Shown here: positions 24,754-33,898 of the stretch, in pieces
How positions within the stretch are numbered: position 1 is the stretch's first letter
Layout of the letters: each line of letters opens with the position of its first letter
Origin: Belnapia moabensis DSM 16746
GTDB taxonomy: Bacteria > Pseudomonadota > Alphaproteobacteria > Acetobacterales > Acetobacteraceae
Direction: 5' to 3'
Assembly: GCF_000745835.1 (NCBI RefSeq)
Contig: NZ_JQKB01000003.1
Coordinates: 150,936 to 214,935 of the forward strand
Length of the DNA: 64,000 nt
Translations under genes and position numbers: made by a program
Notes under the pieces: generated by a model
The model's database searches: none
Told to the model about the DNA's origin: nothing
What the model saw: only the letters and a program-made list of their open reading frames with translations

Positions 24754-26472
24754 CTATTGGTCGGCGTAGCAATGCGTCTCGGCCGCGCCGCCCGGATGGG
24801 TGACGGCGCCGAGATGGGCCGGGCCGACGAGCTGGGCGTATTTCCACAGGGCGCCCGAGTTGTAGTCGGTCGGGCGAGGCTTCCACTCGGCACGGCGGCG
24901 GGTGAGTTCCGCTTCCTCGACCAGCATGTCGATCGTTCCATTCTCGGCGTCGATGACGATGCGGTCGCCATTGCGCAGAAGGGCGATGGGGCCGCCAACC
25001 GCCGCCTCGGGCCCGACATGGCCGATGCAGAAGCCGCGGGTGGCGCCGCTGAAGCGGCCATCGGTGATCAGCGCCACGCTTTCGCCCATGCCCTGGCCGT
25101 AGATGGCGGCGGTGGTGGAGAGCATCTCGCGCATGCCGGGCCCGCCCTTCGGCCCCTCGTAGCGGATGACGATAACGTCGCCCGGCTTGTAGGCGCGCTG
25201 CTCGACGGCCTGGAAGGCCTCCTCCTCGCTGTCGAAGCAGAGGGCAGTGCCCTCGAAGCGAAGGGTTTTCATCCCCGCGACCTTCACGATGGCGCCGTCC
25301 GGGGCGAGGTTGCCCTTCAAGCCGACGACGCCGCCGGTCGGCGAGAGCGCTTGGCTCACCGGGTAGATGACGTCCTGACCGGTGGGGAAGACGACGCTCT
25401 CGTGGTTCTCGGCGAGCGTCCGGCCGGTGACGGTCATGCAGTCCCCATGCAGCAGGCCGGCCTCGAGCAGCGCCTTGATGATGACAGGGATGCCGCCGAC
25501 CTTGTGGACATCATAGGCGACGTATTTCCCGCCCGGCTTGAGGTCGGCGATGTAGGGTGTGCGGCGCATGATGGCGACGACGTCGTCCATGGTGAAGCGG
25601 AGGTCGGCCTCATGCGCGATGGCGGGCAGGTGGAGGCCCGCGTTGGTGCTGCCGCCCGTCGCGCCGACGATGACAGCGGCATTCTCCAGTGACTTCAGCG
25701 TGACGATGTCGCGCGGGCGGAGGTTGTGGCGGACCAGCTCCATCACCGCCCGGCCCGACTCCGCGGCCCAGCGGTCGCGCTCCTCGAAGGGGGCGGGTGT
25801 GCCGGCGGAGCCGGGGAGCGCGAGGCCGATTGCCTCGGAGACGGTCGCCATGGTGTTGGCGGTGAACTGGCCGCCGCAGGCGCCGGCGGAGGGGCAGGCG
25901 ACGCATTCCAGCTCGTGCAGCTCCTCCTCCGAAAGGTTGCCGGCGGCGTGCTGGCCGACCGCCTCGAAGACGTCGACCACCGTGACGTCGCGGCCCTTGT
26001 AGGTGCCGGGGAGGATGGAGCCGCCATACATGAAGACGCTCGGGATGTTCAGGCGGAGCATCGCCATCATCATCCCTGGAAGCGACTTGTCGCAGCCGGC
26101 CAGCCCCACCAGCGCGTCATAGCAGTGGCCGCGCACCGTCAGCTCCACCGTGTCGGCGATGGCGTCGCGCGAGGCGAGCGAGGACTTCATCCCCTGATGG
26201 CCCATGGCGATGCCGTCGGTGACGGTGATGGTGGTGAACTCGCGCGGCGTGCCGCCGCCGACCTTCACCCCTTGCTTCACACTCTGCGCCTGGCGGTGGA
26301 GGTCGATATTGCAAGGCGCGGCCTCGTTCCAGCAGGTGGCGACACCGACGAAGGGCTGGGCGATCTCGGCTTCGGTGAGGCCCATCGCGTAGTAGTAGCT
26401 GCGATGGGGCGCGCGCTCGGGGCCGACCGTGGTGTGGCGGCTCGGGAGCTTCGACTTGTCCCATTCGGTCAT
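24754..26472 (-). CDS. ilvD: Dihydroxy-acid dehydratase
   Basis: A 572-residue IlvD/Edd-family dehydratase converting dihydroxy-acids to 2-keto acids in valine, isoleucine and pantothenate synthesis. Cluster ligands are Cys54 (ATCWNEAAPCN), Cys127 (GLAGCDKSLPGM) and Cys199 (PSAGACGGQFTANTM). The C-terminal GGPGMREMLS and DGRFSGATRG loops are typical. The length and Cys spacing suggest the shorter, [2Fe-2S]-type enzyme. Confidence 0.96.
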   Translation of the reverse strand: MTEWDKSKLPSRHTTVGPERAPHRSYYYAMGLTEAEIAQPFVGVATCWNEAAPCNIDLHRQAQSVKQGVKVGGGTPREFTTITVTDGIAMGHQGMKSSLASRDAIADTVELTVRGHCYDALVGLAGCDKSLPGMMMAMLRLNIPSVFMYGGSILPGTYKGRDVTVVDVFEAVGQHAAGNLSEEELHELECVACPSAGACGGQFTANTMATVSEAIGLALPGSAGTPAPFEERDRWAAESGRAVMELVRHNLRPRDIVTLKSLENAAVIVGATGGSTNAGLHLPAIAHEADLRFTMDDVVAIMRRTPYIADLKPGGKYVAYDVHKVGGIPVIIKALLEAGLLHGDCMTVTGRTLAENHESVVFPTGQDVIYPVSQALSPTGGVVGLKGNLAPDGAIVKVAGMKTLRFEGTALCFDSEEEAFQAVEQRAYKPGDVIVIRYEGPKGGPGMREMLSTTAAIYGQGMGESVALITDGRFSGATRGFCIGHVGPEAAVGGPIALLRNGDRIVIDAENGTIDMLVEEAELTRRRAEWKPRPTDYNSGALWKYAQLVGPAHLGAVTHPGGAAETHCYADQ

Positions 26473-26541
26473 GGCGTATCCTCCGGTTCTGGCCGTGAGG
26501 GTCGCAAAGTCTCGGGATAAGGCAAGCGGAGATGGCGCCCG

Positions 26542-27309
26542 TCAGATTCGGGACCAGCCGAGGCAGTTCGCCACCGGCAGGCCGGTGCCGACCAGCATCG
26601 CGCCGCGGCGGTAGAGCGTCCAGGCGCTGCCGGCCTCGCCCAGGTCGACAGCGACCAGCTCGCCCGAGGCATCGGCCCAGACGAGGCGCCCATCGGCGGC
26701 CGCGACGGCCTCGGCGGCGCCGGCGAGGCCGATACCCGGCCGGAACAGGACCAGGGCCGTGGTGGCATCGGTGGGCGGCAGCGCCGCCACGGGCGCCGCG
26801 CCGATGACGGCCAGAGAGAGCATCGCCGCGACCCGCAGCCCGCCCCGGCCGGGCGGCCCCGCATCGCCGCGCCGCAGCAGCCACGCGCCCGCCAACAGCG
26901 GCGGGAGGCCGATGACGGCAAGCCAGCCGATATCCCATGCCAGCGGGTTCGGCACATCCACCCGGATGCGGTGGATGCCGACGATCCAATGGAAGCCGAC
27001 CACATCGACCAGCTGCCAGATGCCGAAGCCGAGCAGCGCCCAGCCGAACAGGCGCATCCCCCGCGTCTCGCCGAGCCCCGACCGGGCCCGCCAGAGCAGG
27101 AAGAGACCGAGCAGCGCGATGGCATAGACGGCGACGTGGAACAGTCCGTCCCAAAGAATCTGCGTGCGGGTGTCGCGCAGAGCCTCACCGCCGACGAGGC
27201 TGAGGAAATGGTGCCATTGAAGCACCTGGTGCAGCAGGATGCCGTCGAAGAACCCGCCCAGGGCGAAGCCGAGGACGCCGATGGCGAGTGGCAGGCGTTG
27301 GGCCGGCAT
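26542..27309 (-). CDS. DUF2243-type membrane protein with extra C-terminal domain
   Basis: A 255-residue protein. The first 150 residues contain four or five membrane segments with DUF2243-like features (GFFDGILLHQVLQWHH, WDGLFHVAVYAIALLG, WQLVDVVGFHWIVGIHRIR). A second part from about residue 175 (PPTDATTALVLFRPGIG) has no membrane segment and looks like a periplasmic appendage (GRLVWADASGELVAVDLG). The ATG at 27309 gives the first membrane segment. DUF2243 function is unknown. The next gene upstream on this strand encodes another membrane protein and may share the transcript. Confidence 0.78.
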   Translation of the reverse strand: MPAQRLPLAIGVLGFALGGFFDGILLHQVLQWHHFLSLVGGEALRDTRTQILWDGLFHVAVYAIALLGLFLLWRARSGLGETRGMRLFGWALLGFGIWQLVDVVGFHWIVGIHRIRVDVPNPLAWDIGWLAVIGLPPLLAGAWLLRRGDAGPPGRGGLRVAAMLSLAVIGAAPVAALPPTDATTALVLFRPGIGLAGAAEAVAAADGRLVWADASGELVAVDLGEAGSAWTLYRRGAMLVGTGLPVANCLGWSRI

Positions 27310-27382
27310 GCGGTGTCTCCCCTGATGGGGAGCGAACGCCGCAGCGCGGCCGGCGATCATGGCCTACGGGCGGAATGTCCGC

Positions 27383-27940
27383 TCAGGCGGCCCGGCGCAG
27401 GGCGGCCGAACGCGCAGCATGGTCGGCGCGATGCCAGCCCTCCGGCTCGGCAAGGCCCGTCCCCGGCGAGGCCCGCCCCGTCACCAGCCGGTCGGCGACG
27501 GCGCCGGTGGCGAAGGCGTAGACGGCCTTGTGCAGCAGGTCGACCACCTGCTCGTCGCGCGGCCAGGTCCAGGGCGGCGCGCCGATGCCGGTGGCGTTCT
27601 CCAGGCTCTGGTCGTTCAGCAGGCGCAGGTTGAGGAAGAGGAAGGAGCCGAAGGGGCCGCCGACGCCGCCCCGCGCCATCACGGCGCGGACCATGCCGAG
27701 CAGGATGCCCTGGCCCCAATGCATCGCCCAGTTGAGGCCTTGCCGCTCGCGGTCCGGGCGCGCAGGGCGGCCGAGCAGGCGTTCGAGCGTGTGGCCGGGC
27801 ACGAAAGAATTCGGGCGGCCGGTCACCGCCTGCTCCAGCTTCTCGCCGAGCGTCATGGCGGCGACGCCGGCCGCCCCCGCCAGCAGCCCGGCGGCAAGCA
27901 GCGGCATCGCGCCGCCGCGATCGTGATCCATCCTGGCCAT
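27383..27940 (-). CDS. Conserved membrane-associated protein of unknown function
   Basis: A 185-residue protein with an N-terminal hydrophobic segment (LLAAGLLAGAAGVAAMTLGEKLEQ) and motifs that look conserved: GRPNSFVPGHTLERLLG, LNWAMHWGQGILLGMVRAVM, and GAPPWTWPRDEQVVDLLHKAVYAFATGAVADRL. I do not recognise a named family. It starts at an ATG after the valS terminator hairpin and is followed after 73 bases by the DUF2243-type gene. A functional link between the two is only suggested by order. The longer antisense-frame extension upstream is not coding. Confidence 0.7.
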   Translation of the reverse strand: MARMDHDRGGAMPLLAAGLLAGAAGVAAMTLGEKLEQAVTGRPNSFVPGHTLERLLGRPARPDRERQGLNWAMHWGQGILLGMVRAVMARGGVGGPFGSFLFLNLRLLNDQSLENATGIGAPPWTWPRDEQVVDLLHKAVYAFATGAVADRLVTGRASPGTGLAEPEGWHRADHAARSAALRRAA

Positions 27941-27957
27941 GCGACTTGTCCCCTTCC

Positions 27958-27980
27958 CGGAGGGGCTGGATGCCCCTCCG
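27958..27980 (-). terminator. Terminator hairpin after valS
   Basis: A perfect 9-bp stem (CGGAGGGGC / GCCCCTCCG) with a 5-base loop, 25 bases past the valS stop and 17 bases before the start of the next minus-strand gene. No T-run is present. It probably separates valS transcription from the downstream pair. Confidence 0.65.
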
Positions 27981-28005
27981 CGGCCCCAACGCCCGAGGAA
28001 AGGGT

Positions 28006-30690
28006 CTAGTCGCCGATGCGGGCCATCGCTGCGTCGAGGCGGGCCATCTCGGCCTGGAAATTGGCCAGGCGCTCGCGGTTCTCCTCGACCACCTCCTCCT
28101 TGGCGCGGGCGACGAAATCGGCGTTGGCGAGCTTCGCTTCCACCTTCCGCGCCTCGGCCTCGGCCTTGGCGCGGTCCTTGGCAAGGCGGGCGCGTTCGGC
28201 GGCGAGGTCGATGATGCCGGCGAGCGGCAGGATCAGCGTCGCCTCGCCGAGCACGGTCTGGGCGACGCCCTTGGGCACCTCGCCCGCGAGCGGCACGATC
28301 TCGGTGACGCGGCCGAGGCGGCGGACGGCCTCGATCCAGCGATCTGCGCGGGCCAGGTTCTCCGGCGCGGCGTCCTTCACCAGCAGTGGCGTGGTGATGG
28401 AGGGGGCGATGTTCACCTCGGCGCGGACGGCGCGGAGCTCGGAGATGAGGCGGACGATCCAATCCAGCTCCTCGCGGGCGGAGGCGGCCTCGGCGACGGG
28501 CACTGCTTCGGGCCAGGGGGCGCGGATCAGGCTGCATTCCGCGCCGTAGCCGAAGCGGTCCCACAGTTCCTCCGTGACGAAGGGCATCGCCGGGTGGAGG
28601 AGGCGGAGGATCAGGCCGAGGACGTGTTGCGCGGCGCCCTTCACCTCGTCCTTCTCGGGCCCGTCCGGGCCGTTGAAGACGGGCTTGGCGAACTCCAGGA
28701 ACCAGTCGCAGAAGCTGCCCCAGACGAAGCGGTAACAGGCGGCGGCGTAGTCGTCGAAGCGGTAGGCTTCGAGAGCCGTATCCGCTTCCGCCACAGCGGT
28801 GTTGGCGGCGTCGAGGATCCAGCGGGCGAGCGGCATGCGCGCCTCGGCCGGGTGCCAGCCGGACTGAGGAGCGATGCCGTTCATCTCGCAGAAGCGGGCG
28901 GCGTTCCACAGCTTGGTGGCGAAGCTGCGATAGTCCTCGACGCGCTTGCGGCCGAGCTTCACGTCGCGGCCCGGGCCGGTCAGCGCGCATATGGTGAAGC
29001 GGAGGGCGTCGGCGCCATAGGCGTCGATCAGCTCCAGGGGGTCCATGACGTTCCCCTTCGACTTCGACATCTTCTGGCCCTTCTCGTCGCGGACGAGGCC
29101 ATGGATGTAGACGTGGCGGAAGGGGACATCGCCCATGAAGTGGATGCCCATCATCATCATCCGGGCGACCCAGAAGAAGATGATGTCGAAGCCTGTCACC
29201 AGCACGTCGCCAGGGTAGTAGCGGGCGAGCTCGGGCGTCTTGTCGGGCCAGCCCAGCGTCGAGAAGGGCCAGAGGGCGCTGCTGAACCAGGTGTCGAGCA
29301 CGTCCGGGTCGCGCTCCAGCGGGACGTCCTCGCCGTACTTCGCGCGGGCGGCGGCCTTCGCCTCCTCCTCGGTCTTCTCGACGAAGACTGTGCCGTCGGG
29401 TGCGTACCAGGCGGGGATCTGGTGGCCCCACCAGAGCTGGCGGGAGACGCACCAGGGCTGGATGTCGCGCATCCAGGCGAAGAAGGTGTTCTCCCATTGC
29501 TTCGGCACGAATTGGGTGCGGCCGGTCTCGACCGCCTCGATGGCGGGCTTCGCCAGGGTTGCGGCGTCGGCATACCACTGGATGGTGAGGCGCGGCTCGA
29601 GCGGGACGCCGCCGCGGTCGCCATGCGGGACCTGGTGGGTGTGCGGCTCGACCTGGACGAGGAGTTCGAGCTCCTCCAGCTTTGCCACGATGGCCTTGCG
29701 GGCGGCGAAGCGGTCCATGCCCTGCAGCGTGTCGAGGAAGGCGAGGTCGGCCTCGGCGGTGAGGTCGGGGCGGAGCTCGGCGAGGTCGATCCGCGCCTCG
29801 GCATCGAGGACGGAGGGCATCGGCAGCGCGTGCCGACGGCCGACCTCGAAGTCGTTGAAGTCGTGCGCGGGGGTGATCTTCACCGCGCCGGTGCCCTTCT
29901 CCGGGTCGGAGTACTCATCGGCGACGACGGGGATGCGGCGGCCCGTCAGCGGCAGGATCACCTGCTTGCCGACGAGGGCAGCAAAGCGCGCATCCCCCGG
30001 ATGGACGGCGACGGCGGTGTCGCCGAGCATCGTCTCGGGCCGGGTCGTCGCCACCACGATCTCGCCGCCGCCCTCGACGGGGTAGCGGATGTGCCAGAGG
30101 CTGCCCTTCACCTCGCGGCTCTCCACCTCGAGGTCGGAGATCGCCGTCTGCAGCTTCGGGTCCCAATTCACCAGGCGACGGTCGCGGTAGATCAGCCCCT
30201 GGCGGTGCAGGGTGACGAAGACCTCGCGGACAGCCTTGGAGAGGCCCTCATCCATGGTGAAACGTTCGCGCGGCCAGTCGAGGCTGGCTCCGAGGCGGCG
30301 GAGCTGCTTGGTGATGGTGCCGCCGCTCTCCGCCTTCCATTGCCATACGCGGTCGAGGAAGGCGGCGCGGCCCATGCTGCGCCGGTTCTGGTTGCCCTCG
30401 GTCGCCAGCAGGCGCTCGACCACCATCTGCGTGGCAATGCCGGCATGGTCGGTGCCGGGCTGCCAAAGCGCGTCCCGCCCCTGCATCCGACGCCAGCGGA
30501 CCAGCGTGTCCTGAATGGTGAAGGTCAGCGCATGACCCATGTGAAGGCTGCCGGTGACGTTCGGCGGCGGGATCATGATGGTGAAGGGCGTGGCGGCCGA
30601 GGCAGGGTCGCAGGCGAAGGCGCCCGAGCTCTCCCAGCCTTCATAGAGGCGGGTTTCGAAGCTGCCCGGGGTGAGGGTCTTGTCCAGCAT
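28006..30690 (-). CDS. valS: Valyl-tRNA synthetase
   Basis: An 894-residue class I valyl-tRNA synthetase with editing domain. HIGH motif is HMGH at 50-53 (PPPNVTGSLHMGHAL), KMSKS is at 540-544 (GQKMSKSKGNVM), and a C-terminal coiled coil is visible in AERARLAKDRAKAEAEARKVEAKL. The ATG at 30690 (MLDKTLTPGSFE) fits the family start. It follows the popZ-like gene by 49 bases on the same strand, in the conserved pcm-tolC-popZ-valS order. Confidence 0.98.
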   Translation of the reverse strand: MLDKTLTPGSFETRLYEGWESSGAFACDPASAATPFTIMIPPPNVTGSLHMGHALTFTIQDTLVRWRRMQGRDALWQPGTDHAGIATQMVVERLLATEGNQNRRSMGRAAFLDRVWQWKAESGGTITKQLRRLGASLDWPRERFTMDEGLSKAVREVFVTLHRQGLIYRDRRLVNWDPKLQTAISDLEVESREVKGSLWHIRYPVEGGGEIVVATTRPETMLGDTAVAVHPGDARFAALVGKQVILPLTGRRIPVVADEYSDPEKGTGAVKITPAHDFNDFEVGRRHALPMPSVLDAEARIDLAELRPDLTAEADLAFLDTLQGMDRFAARKAIVAKLEELELLVQVEPHTHQVPHGDRGGVPLEPRLTIQWYADAATLAKPAIEAVETGRTQFVPKQWENTFFAWMRDIQPWCVSRQLWWGHQIPAWYAPDGTVFVEKTEEEAKAAARAKYGEDVPLERDPDVLDTWFSSALWPFSTLGWPDKTPELARYYPGDVLVTGFDIIFFWVARMMMMGIHFMGDVPFRHVYIHGLVRDEKGQKMSKSKGNVMDPLELIDAYGADALRFTICALTGPGRDVKLGRKRVEDYRSFATKLWNAARFCEMNGIAPQSGWHPAEARMPLARWILDAANTAVAEADTALEAYRFDDYAAACYRFVWGSFCDWFLEFAKPVFNGPDGPEKDEVKGAAQHVLGLILRLLHPAMPFVTEELWDRFGYGAECSLIRAPWPEAVPVAEAASAREELDWIVRLISELRAVRAEVNIAPSITTPLLVKDAAPENLARADRWIEAVRRLGRVTEIVPLAGEVPKGVAQTVLGEATLILPLAGIIDLAAERARLAKDRAKAEAEARKVEAKLANADFVARAKEEVVEENRERLANFQAEMARLDAAMARIGD

Positions 30691-30739
30691 GGGCGCATCC
30701 GTCCCCTGCCGGACGGGCGCCGTCAAGGGGCGAGGCGGA

Positions 30740-31294
30740 TCAGCCCAGGGCGCGGCCGACGACGCGCTCGATCTCGGCGCGGACCAGGCGCTCGACCAGG
30801 GCGGGAAGGTGCTGGTCGAGCCAGTCCTTCAGCAGGGGGCGCAGTTCCTCCCGCACCACATCCTCAATGCTCGGGCCGCCGCGGGTGACGGCGGCGCCGC
30901 GGTCCTGGGAGACGGCGCGGATCAGGGTGCCGATGGCGGCGGTGGCGGCGGCGGCGACGGTGGGGGCAATCAACGCCTCGGCCGGCGGCGGGGGTTCGGG
31001 GGCAGGCTCGGGTTCTGGTTCGGGGGGCACGGCGAGCACGGGCCGGGGCAGCGCCTCCGGCTCAGGCTTCGGCGCGGAACCCGGTTCCGGTGGCGGAGCT
31101 GGCGCGGCAGCAGCGGGCTCCTGCACCAGCATCTCCTCGGTCAGGGTCAGCGGTTCGGCGGAGGATGACGCGGCCGGAGCCGAGGCCGCGCCGGGTTCGT
31201 CCTCGTTCAGGATGCGGCGGATGGAGGCGAGAATATCCTCCATGCTCGGGTCGGCGGGGGCGCCCCCCGGCTGAGCCGGCCGCTCCTCGGCCAT
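30740..31294 (-). CDS. PopZ-like polar organising protein (DUF2497)
   Basis: A 184-residue DUF2497/PopZ-family protein. The N-terminal helix SMEDILASIRRILNEDE is the partner-binding segment of PopZ. A long acidic Pro/Glu/Ala linker (about 35-110) follows, then the C-terminal oligomerisation helices (SIEDVVREELRPLLKDWLDQHLPALVERLVRAEIERVV). PopZ forms polar condensates that anchor chromosome origins and cell-cycle factors in alphaproteobacteria. The ATG overlaps the tolC stop by one base. Confidence 0.92.
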   Translation of the reverse strand: MAEERPAQPGGAPADPSMEDILASIRRILNEDEPGAASAPAASSSAEPLTLTEEMLVQEPAAAAPAPPPEPGSAPKPEPEALPRPVLAVPPEPEPEPAPEPPPPAEALIAPTVAAAATAAIGTLIRAVSQDRGAAVTRGGPSIEDVVREELRPLLKDWLDQHLPALVERLVRAEIERVVGRALG

Positions 31295-32730
31295 CAGCGG
31301 CGCTCCGCCACGCCGGAATAGTCGCCGAGGCCGATCCAGCGGTTGCGCACCTCGTTGTAGTAGGCGCGCATGTCGTAGAGATCGACGGCGAGGCCGAGAT
31401 CGCTCGCGGTCAGACGGCCGATGGTCGCGGCCAGCGCGTAGGATTGCTGGACGACGGTTGCGAGGGCCTGGACCAAGCTGGTGCGGGCGTTCAGCAGTTC
31501 CTGCTCGGCGTTCAGCACGTCGAGGGTGGTGCGGCTGCCGACGATCGCCTCGCGCTGGACGCCGTCGAGGGCGATCTCGGCGGCGCGGATCTGGGCGCGG
31601 ACGCTCTCGACCTGGGCCCGCGAGCTCTGCAGCTGCTCCCAGGCCTGGGTCGCCTGCTGGACCGCGGTGCGGCGCTGGTCGTCCACCGTCTGCCGGGCCT
31701 GCTGCTGGCTCTGCCGGGCCTGGCGGACGGCCGCGTACTCCGCGCCGCCCTGGTAGAGCGGCACGGTGAGGTTGGCCGTCACCTGGGCGAAGGTCTGGCG
31801 GGTGTGGTTGGTGAGGTTGTTGTCGTTCCGCCCGGCCTGGGTGCTGACACTGAGCGTTGGCGCGAGGGCGGAGGTCTGGATGTTGACGTTGTCCCGCGCC
31901 CCGGCCTCGTCAAAAAGGGCGGCGACGACGTTCGGGTTGTTGGCGGCCGCGGCCTGGGCCACCTCCTGGCCGGTGCGGAGCGGCACGCGGAGCGGCTGCG
32001 GCGCAACCAGCGTGCCGGGCGGCAGGCCGACCAGGCGCTGGAAGGTGGCGCGTGAGATCTGGAGGTTGCCCTCAGCCTGTGCACGCTGCGAGCGGGCGCC
32101 GGCGAGGCGCGATTCAGCCTGGGCGACGTCGGTGCGGGTGATCTCGCCGACGCGGAAGCGCTCATTGGTCGCTCGCAGCTGCTCGGTCAGCACCTGCTCG
32201 TTGTTGATGTTGAGGCGCAGCAGCTCCTGGTCGCGGATGACGCCGACATAGGCCGTCACCGTGTCCTGCATCACCTGCTGCTCGGTCGCCAGCAGGCGGG
32301 CGCGCTGGGCAAGCACCTGGTTCTCCGCCCGCCGGGTAGAGGCGACGGTGCGGCCGCCGCGAAAAATCGGCTGGGTGATGGTGACGGTGTTGGTGGCGAT
32401 CGTCCGGTCGTTATGGGTGCTGACGCCGACCTGGCGCGGGCCGCCGGTGTTCGGATCGAGCGCTGTGGTCAGGGCGCGGACACGGCCGTCGGAATAGCCG
32501 AAGCTGTTGGCGATGGAGACCGTCGGCCGCCATCCGGCGAGGGCCTGGGGAACGTTCTCGTCCACTGCCCGGAGTTGGGCTCGGGCAGCGAGTAGCGCCG
32601 GGTTGTTGGCATAGGCCTGGGCCAGGGCATCCGCCAAGGTCTGCGCCCCGGCCTGCGGCGCCAGCGCGACCAGGGCGGCCGGGGCGAGCAGGGCGGCGGT
32701 CAGCACCGGAAAGGGGCGAGTCCACTTCAT
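31294..32730 (-). CDS. tolC: TolC-family outer membrane efflux protein
   Basis: A 478-residue TolC-type trimeric outer membrane channel. A signal peptide ends near residue 29 (APQAGAQ). Two homologous repeats of the outer membrane efflux family follow: TLADALAQAYANNPALLAARAQLRAVDE and later TLDVLNAEQELLNARTSLVQALATVVQQSYALAATIGRLT. It could serve type I secretion and EmrAB- or RND-type pumps, such as the efflux pair at 60934-63638. It is upstream of the popZ-like gene with a one-base overlap. Confidence 0.95.
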   Translation of the reverse strand: MKWTRPFPVLTAALLAPAALVALAPQAGAQTLADALAQAYANNPALLAARAQLRAVDENVPQALAGWRPTVSIANSFGYSDGRVRALTTALDPNTGGPRQVGVSTHNDRTIATNTVTITQPIFRGGRTVASTRRAENQVLAQRARLLATEQQVMQDTVTAYVGVIRDQELLRLNINNEQVLTEQLRATNERFRVGEITRTDVAQAESRLAGARSQRAQAEGNLQISRATFQRLVGLPPGTLVAPQPLRVPLRTGQEVAQAAAANNPNVVAALFDEAGARDNVNIQTSALAPTLSVSTQAGRNDNNLTNHTRQTFAQVTANLTVPLYQGGAEYAAVRQARQSQQQARQTVDDQRRTAVQQATQAWEQLQSSRAQVESVRAQIRAAEIALDGVQREAIVGSRTTLDVLNAEQELLNARTSLVQALATVVQQSYALAATIGRLTASDLGLAVDLYDMRAYYNEVRNRWIGLGDYSGVAERR

Positions 32731-32805
32731 CGTAAGCTGATCCTTGCGGAGCTATATTAACAAGGTCCTACAGCATCCACGCTTTTGTTGCGAGGACGCC
32801 GCGCT

Positions 32806-33462
32806 TCAGAAGACGAAGCCGGGGCGGCGGGCGAAGGCCGGCAGGGGAGCCGTCGCGCAGTCGAAGGCGGTGACGGTGCTGACGCTGCCGCCGAGCTTCT
32901 GCCCCAGCACCGCCTTGCCCTGCCGGCGGCCGATGCCGATGACGGCGACCAGGCGACCGCCTTCGGCCAGCTGCTCGGTGAAAACCGGTGGAACCTCCGG
33001 AATCTCACCCTCGATCAGCACGATGTCATAGGGCGCAGCGGCGGCGAAGCCCTGGGTGGGATCGCTCGCCTCCAGCCGCACCGCGCCGGCCGGCAGGCAG
33101 GACGGCAGAGCGGCGCGGGCGATCTCGAGCAATGGCGCATCGGCCTCGAGGGCGGTGACGCGGGCGCCGATCCGGGCCAGCACGGCGGCGCCATAGCCGG
33201 TGCCGGCGCCGGCCACGAGGGCGCGGTCGCCGGGCCGCACCGCGGCGAGTTGGATCAACCGGGCCAGCACCATCGGCTCGATCATCGCCCGACCGCCGGG
33301 GAGCGGGATGTCCTCATCGGTATAGGCCCGGGCCGTGGCTGCACGGGGAAGGAAGCGCTCGCGCGGCAGGTCGCGCATCGCTTCGAGCAGGCGGGGATCG
33401 GTCACCTTGTTGGGGCGAAGCTGTCCGTCCACCATGCGCTTGCGCGCATCCGCATAGTCCAT
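32806..33462 (-). CDS. pcm: Protein-L-isoaspartate O-methyltransferase
   Basis: A 218-residue PIMT-family methyltransferase that repairs isoaspartyl residues using S-adenosylmethionine. MVDGQLRPNKVTDPRLLEAM and RERFLP are the N-terminal signature of the alphaproteobacterial type; VAGAGTGYGAAVLARIG is the SAM-binding motif I, where many homologues have GxGSGY. The ATG at 33462 was chosen over longer frames. It precedes tolC by 75 bases on the same strand. Confidence 0.92.
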   Translation of the reverse strand: MDYADARKRMVDGQLRPNKVTDPRLLEAMRDLPRERFLPRAATARAYTDEDIPLPGGRAMIEPMVLARLIQLAAVRPGDRALVAGAGTGYGAAVLARIGARVTALEADAPLLEIARAALPSCLPAGAVRLEASDPTQGFAAAAPYDIVLIEGEIPEVPPVFTEQLAEGGRLVAVIGIGRRQGKAVLGQKLGGSVSTVTAFDCATAPLPAFARRPGFVF

Positions 33463-33525
33463 GAGGCGCAATCTCCAGCCGCCGCCAAGGCTCGCCCGCC
33501 GGGACGGTCCTTGCGGCCGGAGGGG

Positions 33526-33555
33526 GTTATAGGGGGCGCCTCCCCTCGACGCCAA
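33526..33555 (-). promoter_or_regulatory. Putative promoter of pcm
   Basis: On the minus strand TTGGCG (33555-33550) and TATAAC (33531-33526) are 18 bases apart, about 60 bases upstream of the pcm ATG. Both hexamers are close to the sigma-70 consensus, and the -10 is conspicuous in this GC-rich region. Confidence 0.5.
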
Positions 33556-33633
33556 GCGGGCGTGTTGCGGCGCACGCTTGACCTGACGCCTCTGTGGCCT
33601 CAAAGAGGCGCGGCGCACGGGGCTTGCCTCGGC

Positions 33634-33707
33634 GGTCCGGTGGCCGAGTGGTCAGGCACAGGTCTGCAAAACCTGCTACGGCGGTTCAATTCCGCCCCGG
33701 ACCTCCA
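33634..33707 (+). tRNA. tRNA-Cys (GCA)
   Basis: A 74-base cloverleaf with encoded CCA. The acceptor stem GGTCCGG/CCGGACC is perfect; the anticodon arm is CAGGT-CTGCAAA-ACCTG with anticodon GCA; the T arm is GGCGG-TTCAATT-CCGCC. A weak promoter may precede it (TTGACC at 33578, CAAAGA at 33601). Confidence 0.97.
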
Positions 33708-33772
33708 GCTCTTGTCTCGTGGGGGCTTTCATCATCAGCGGTGCCCTGCTATAGGCGCCGCCCACTGGCTGA

Positions 33773-33847
33773 TCCGGCGTGGCGCAGCGGTAGCGCAGCG
33801 GACTGTTAATCCGTTGGTCGTTGGTTCGAATCCAACCGCCGGAGCCA
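33773..33847 (+). tRNA. tRNA-Asn (GTT)
   Basis: A 75-base cloverleaf with encoded CCA. Acceptor stem TCCGGCG/CGCCGGA is perfect; the anticodon arm is GCGGA-CTGTTAA-TCCGT with anticodon GTT; the T arm is GTTGG-TTCGAAT-CCAAC. A TATAGG hexamer at 33750 could be its -10 element. Confidence 0.97.
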
Positions 33848-33898
33848 TCCTTCCCCTCTCCCTTGCCGATCCCCCCTGCCCCGCCCTATCGGTGGTGC

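Noticed and set aside
27383..29578. A 731-codon minus-strand frame overlapping valS in another frame
   Set aside because: Only the last 186 codons (27383-27940) lie outside valS and look like a protein; the upstream part is Arg/Pro/Gly-rich shadow.
27946..30888. A 980-codon open frame on the plus strand opposite valS
   Set aside because: It is antisense to an unambiguous valyl-tRNA synthetase; its composition (Gly, Asp, Ala, Val, His rich) is what a high-GC shadow frame gives, and it has no recognisable motif.
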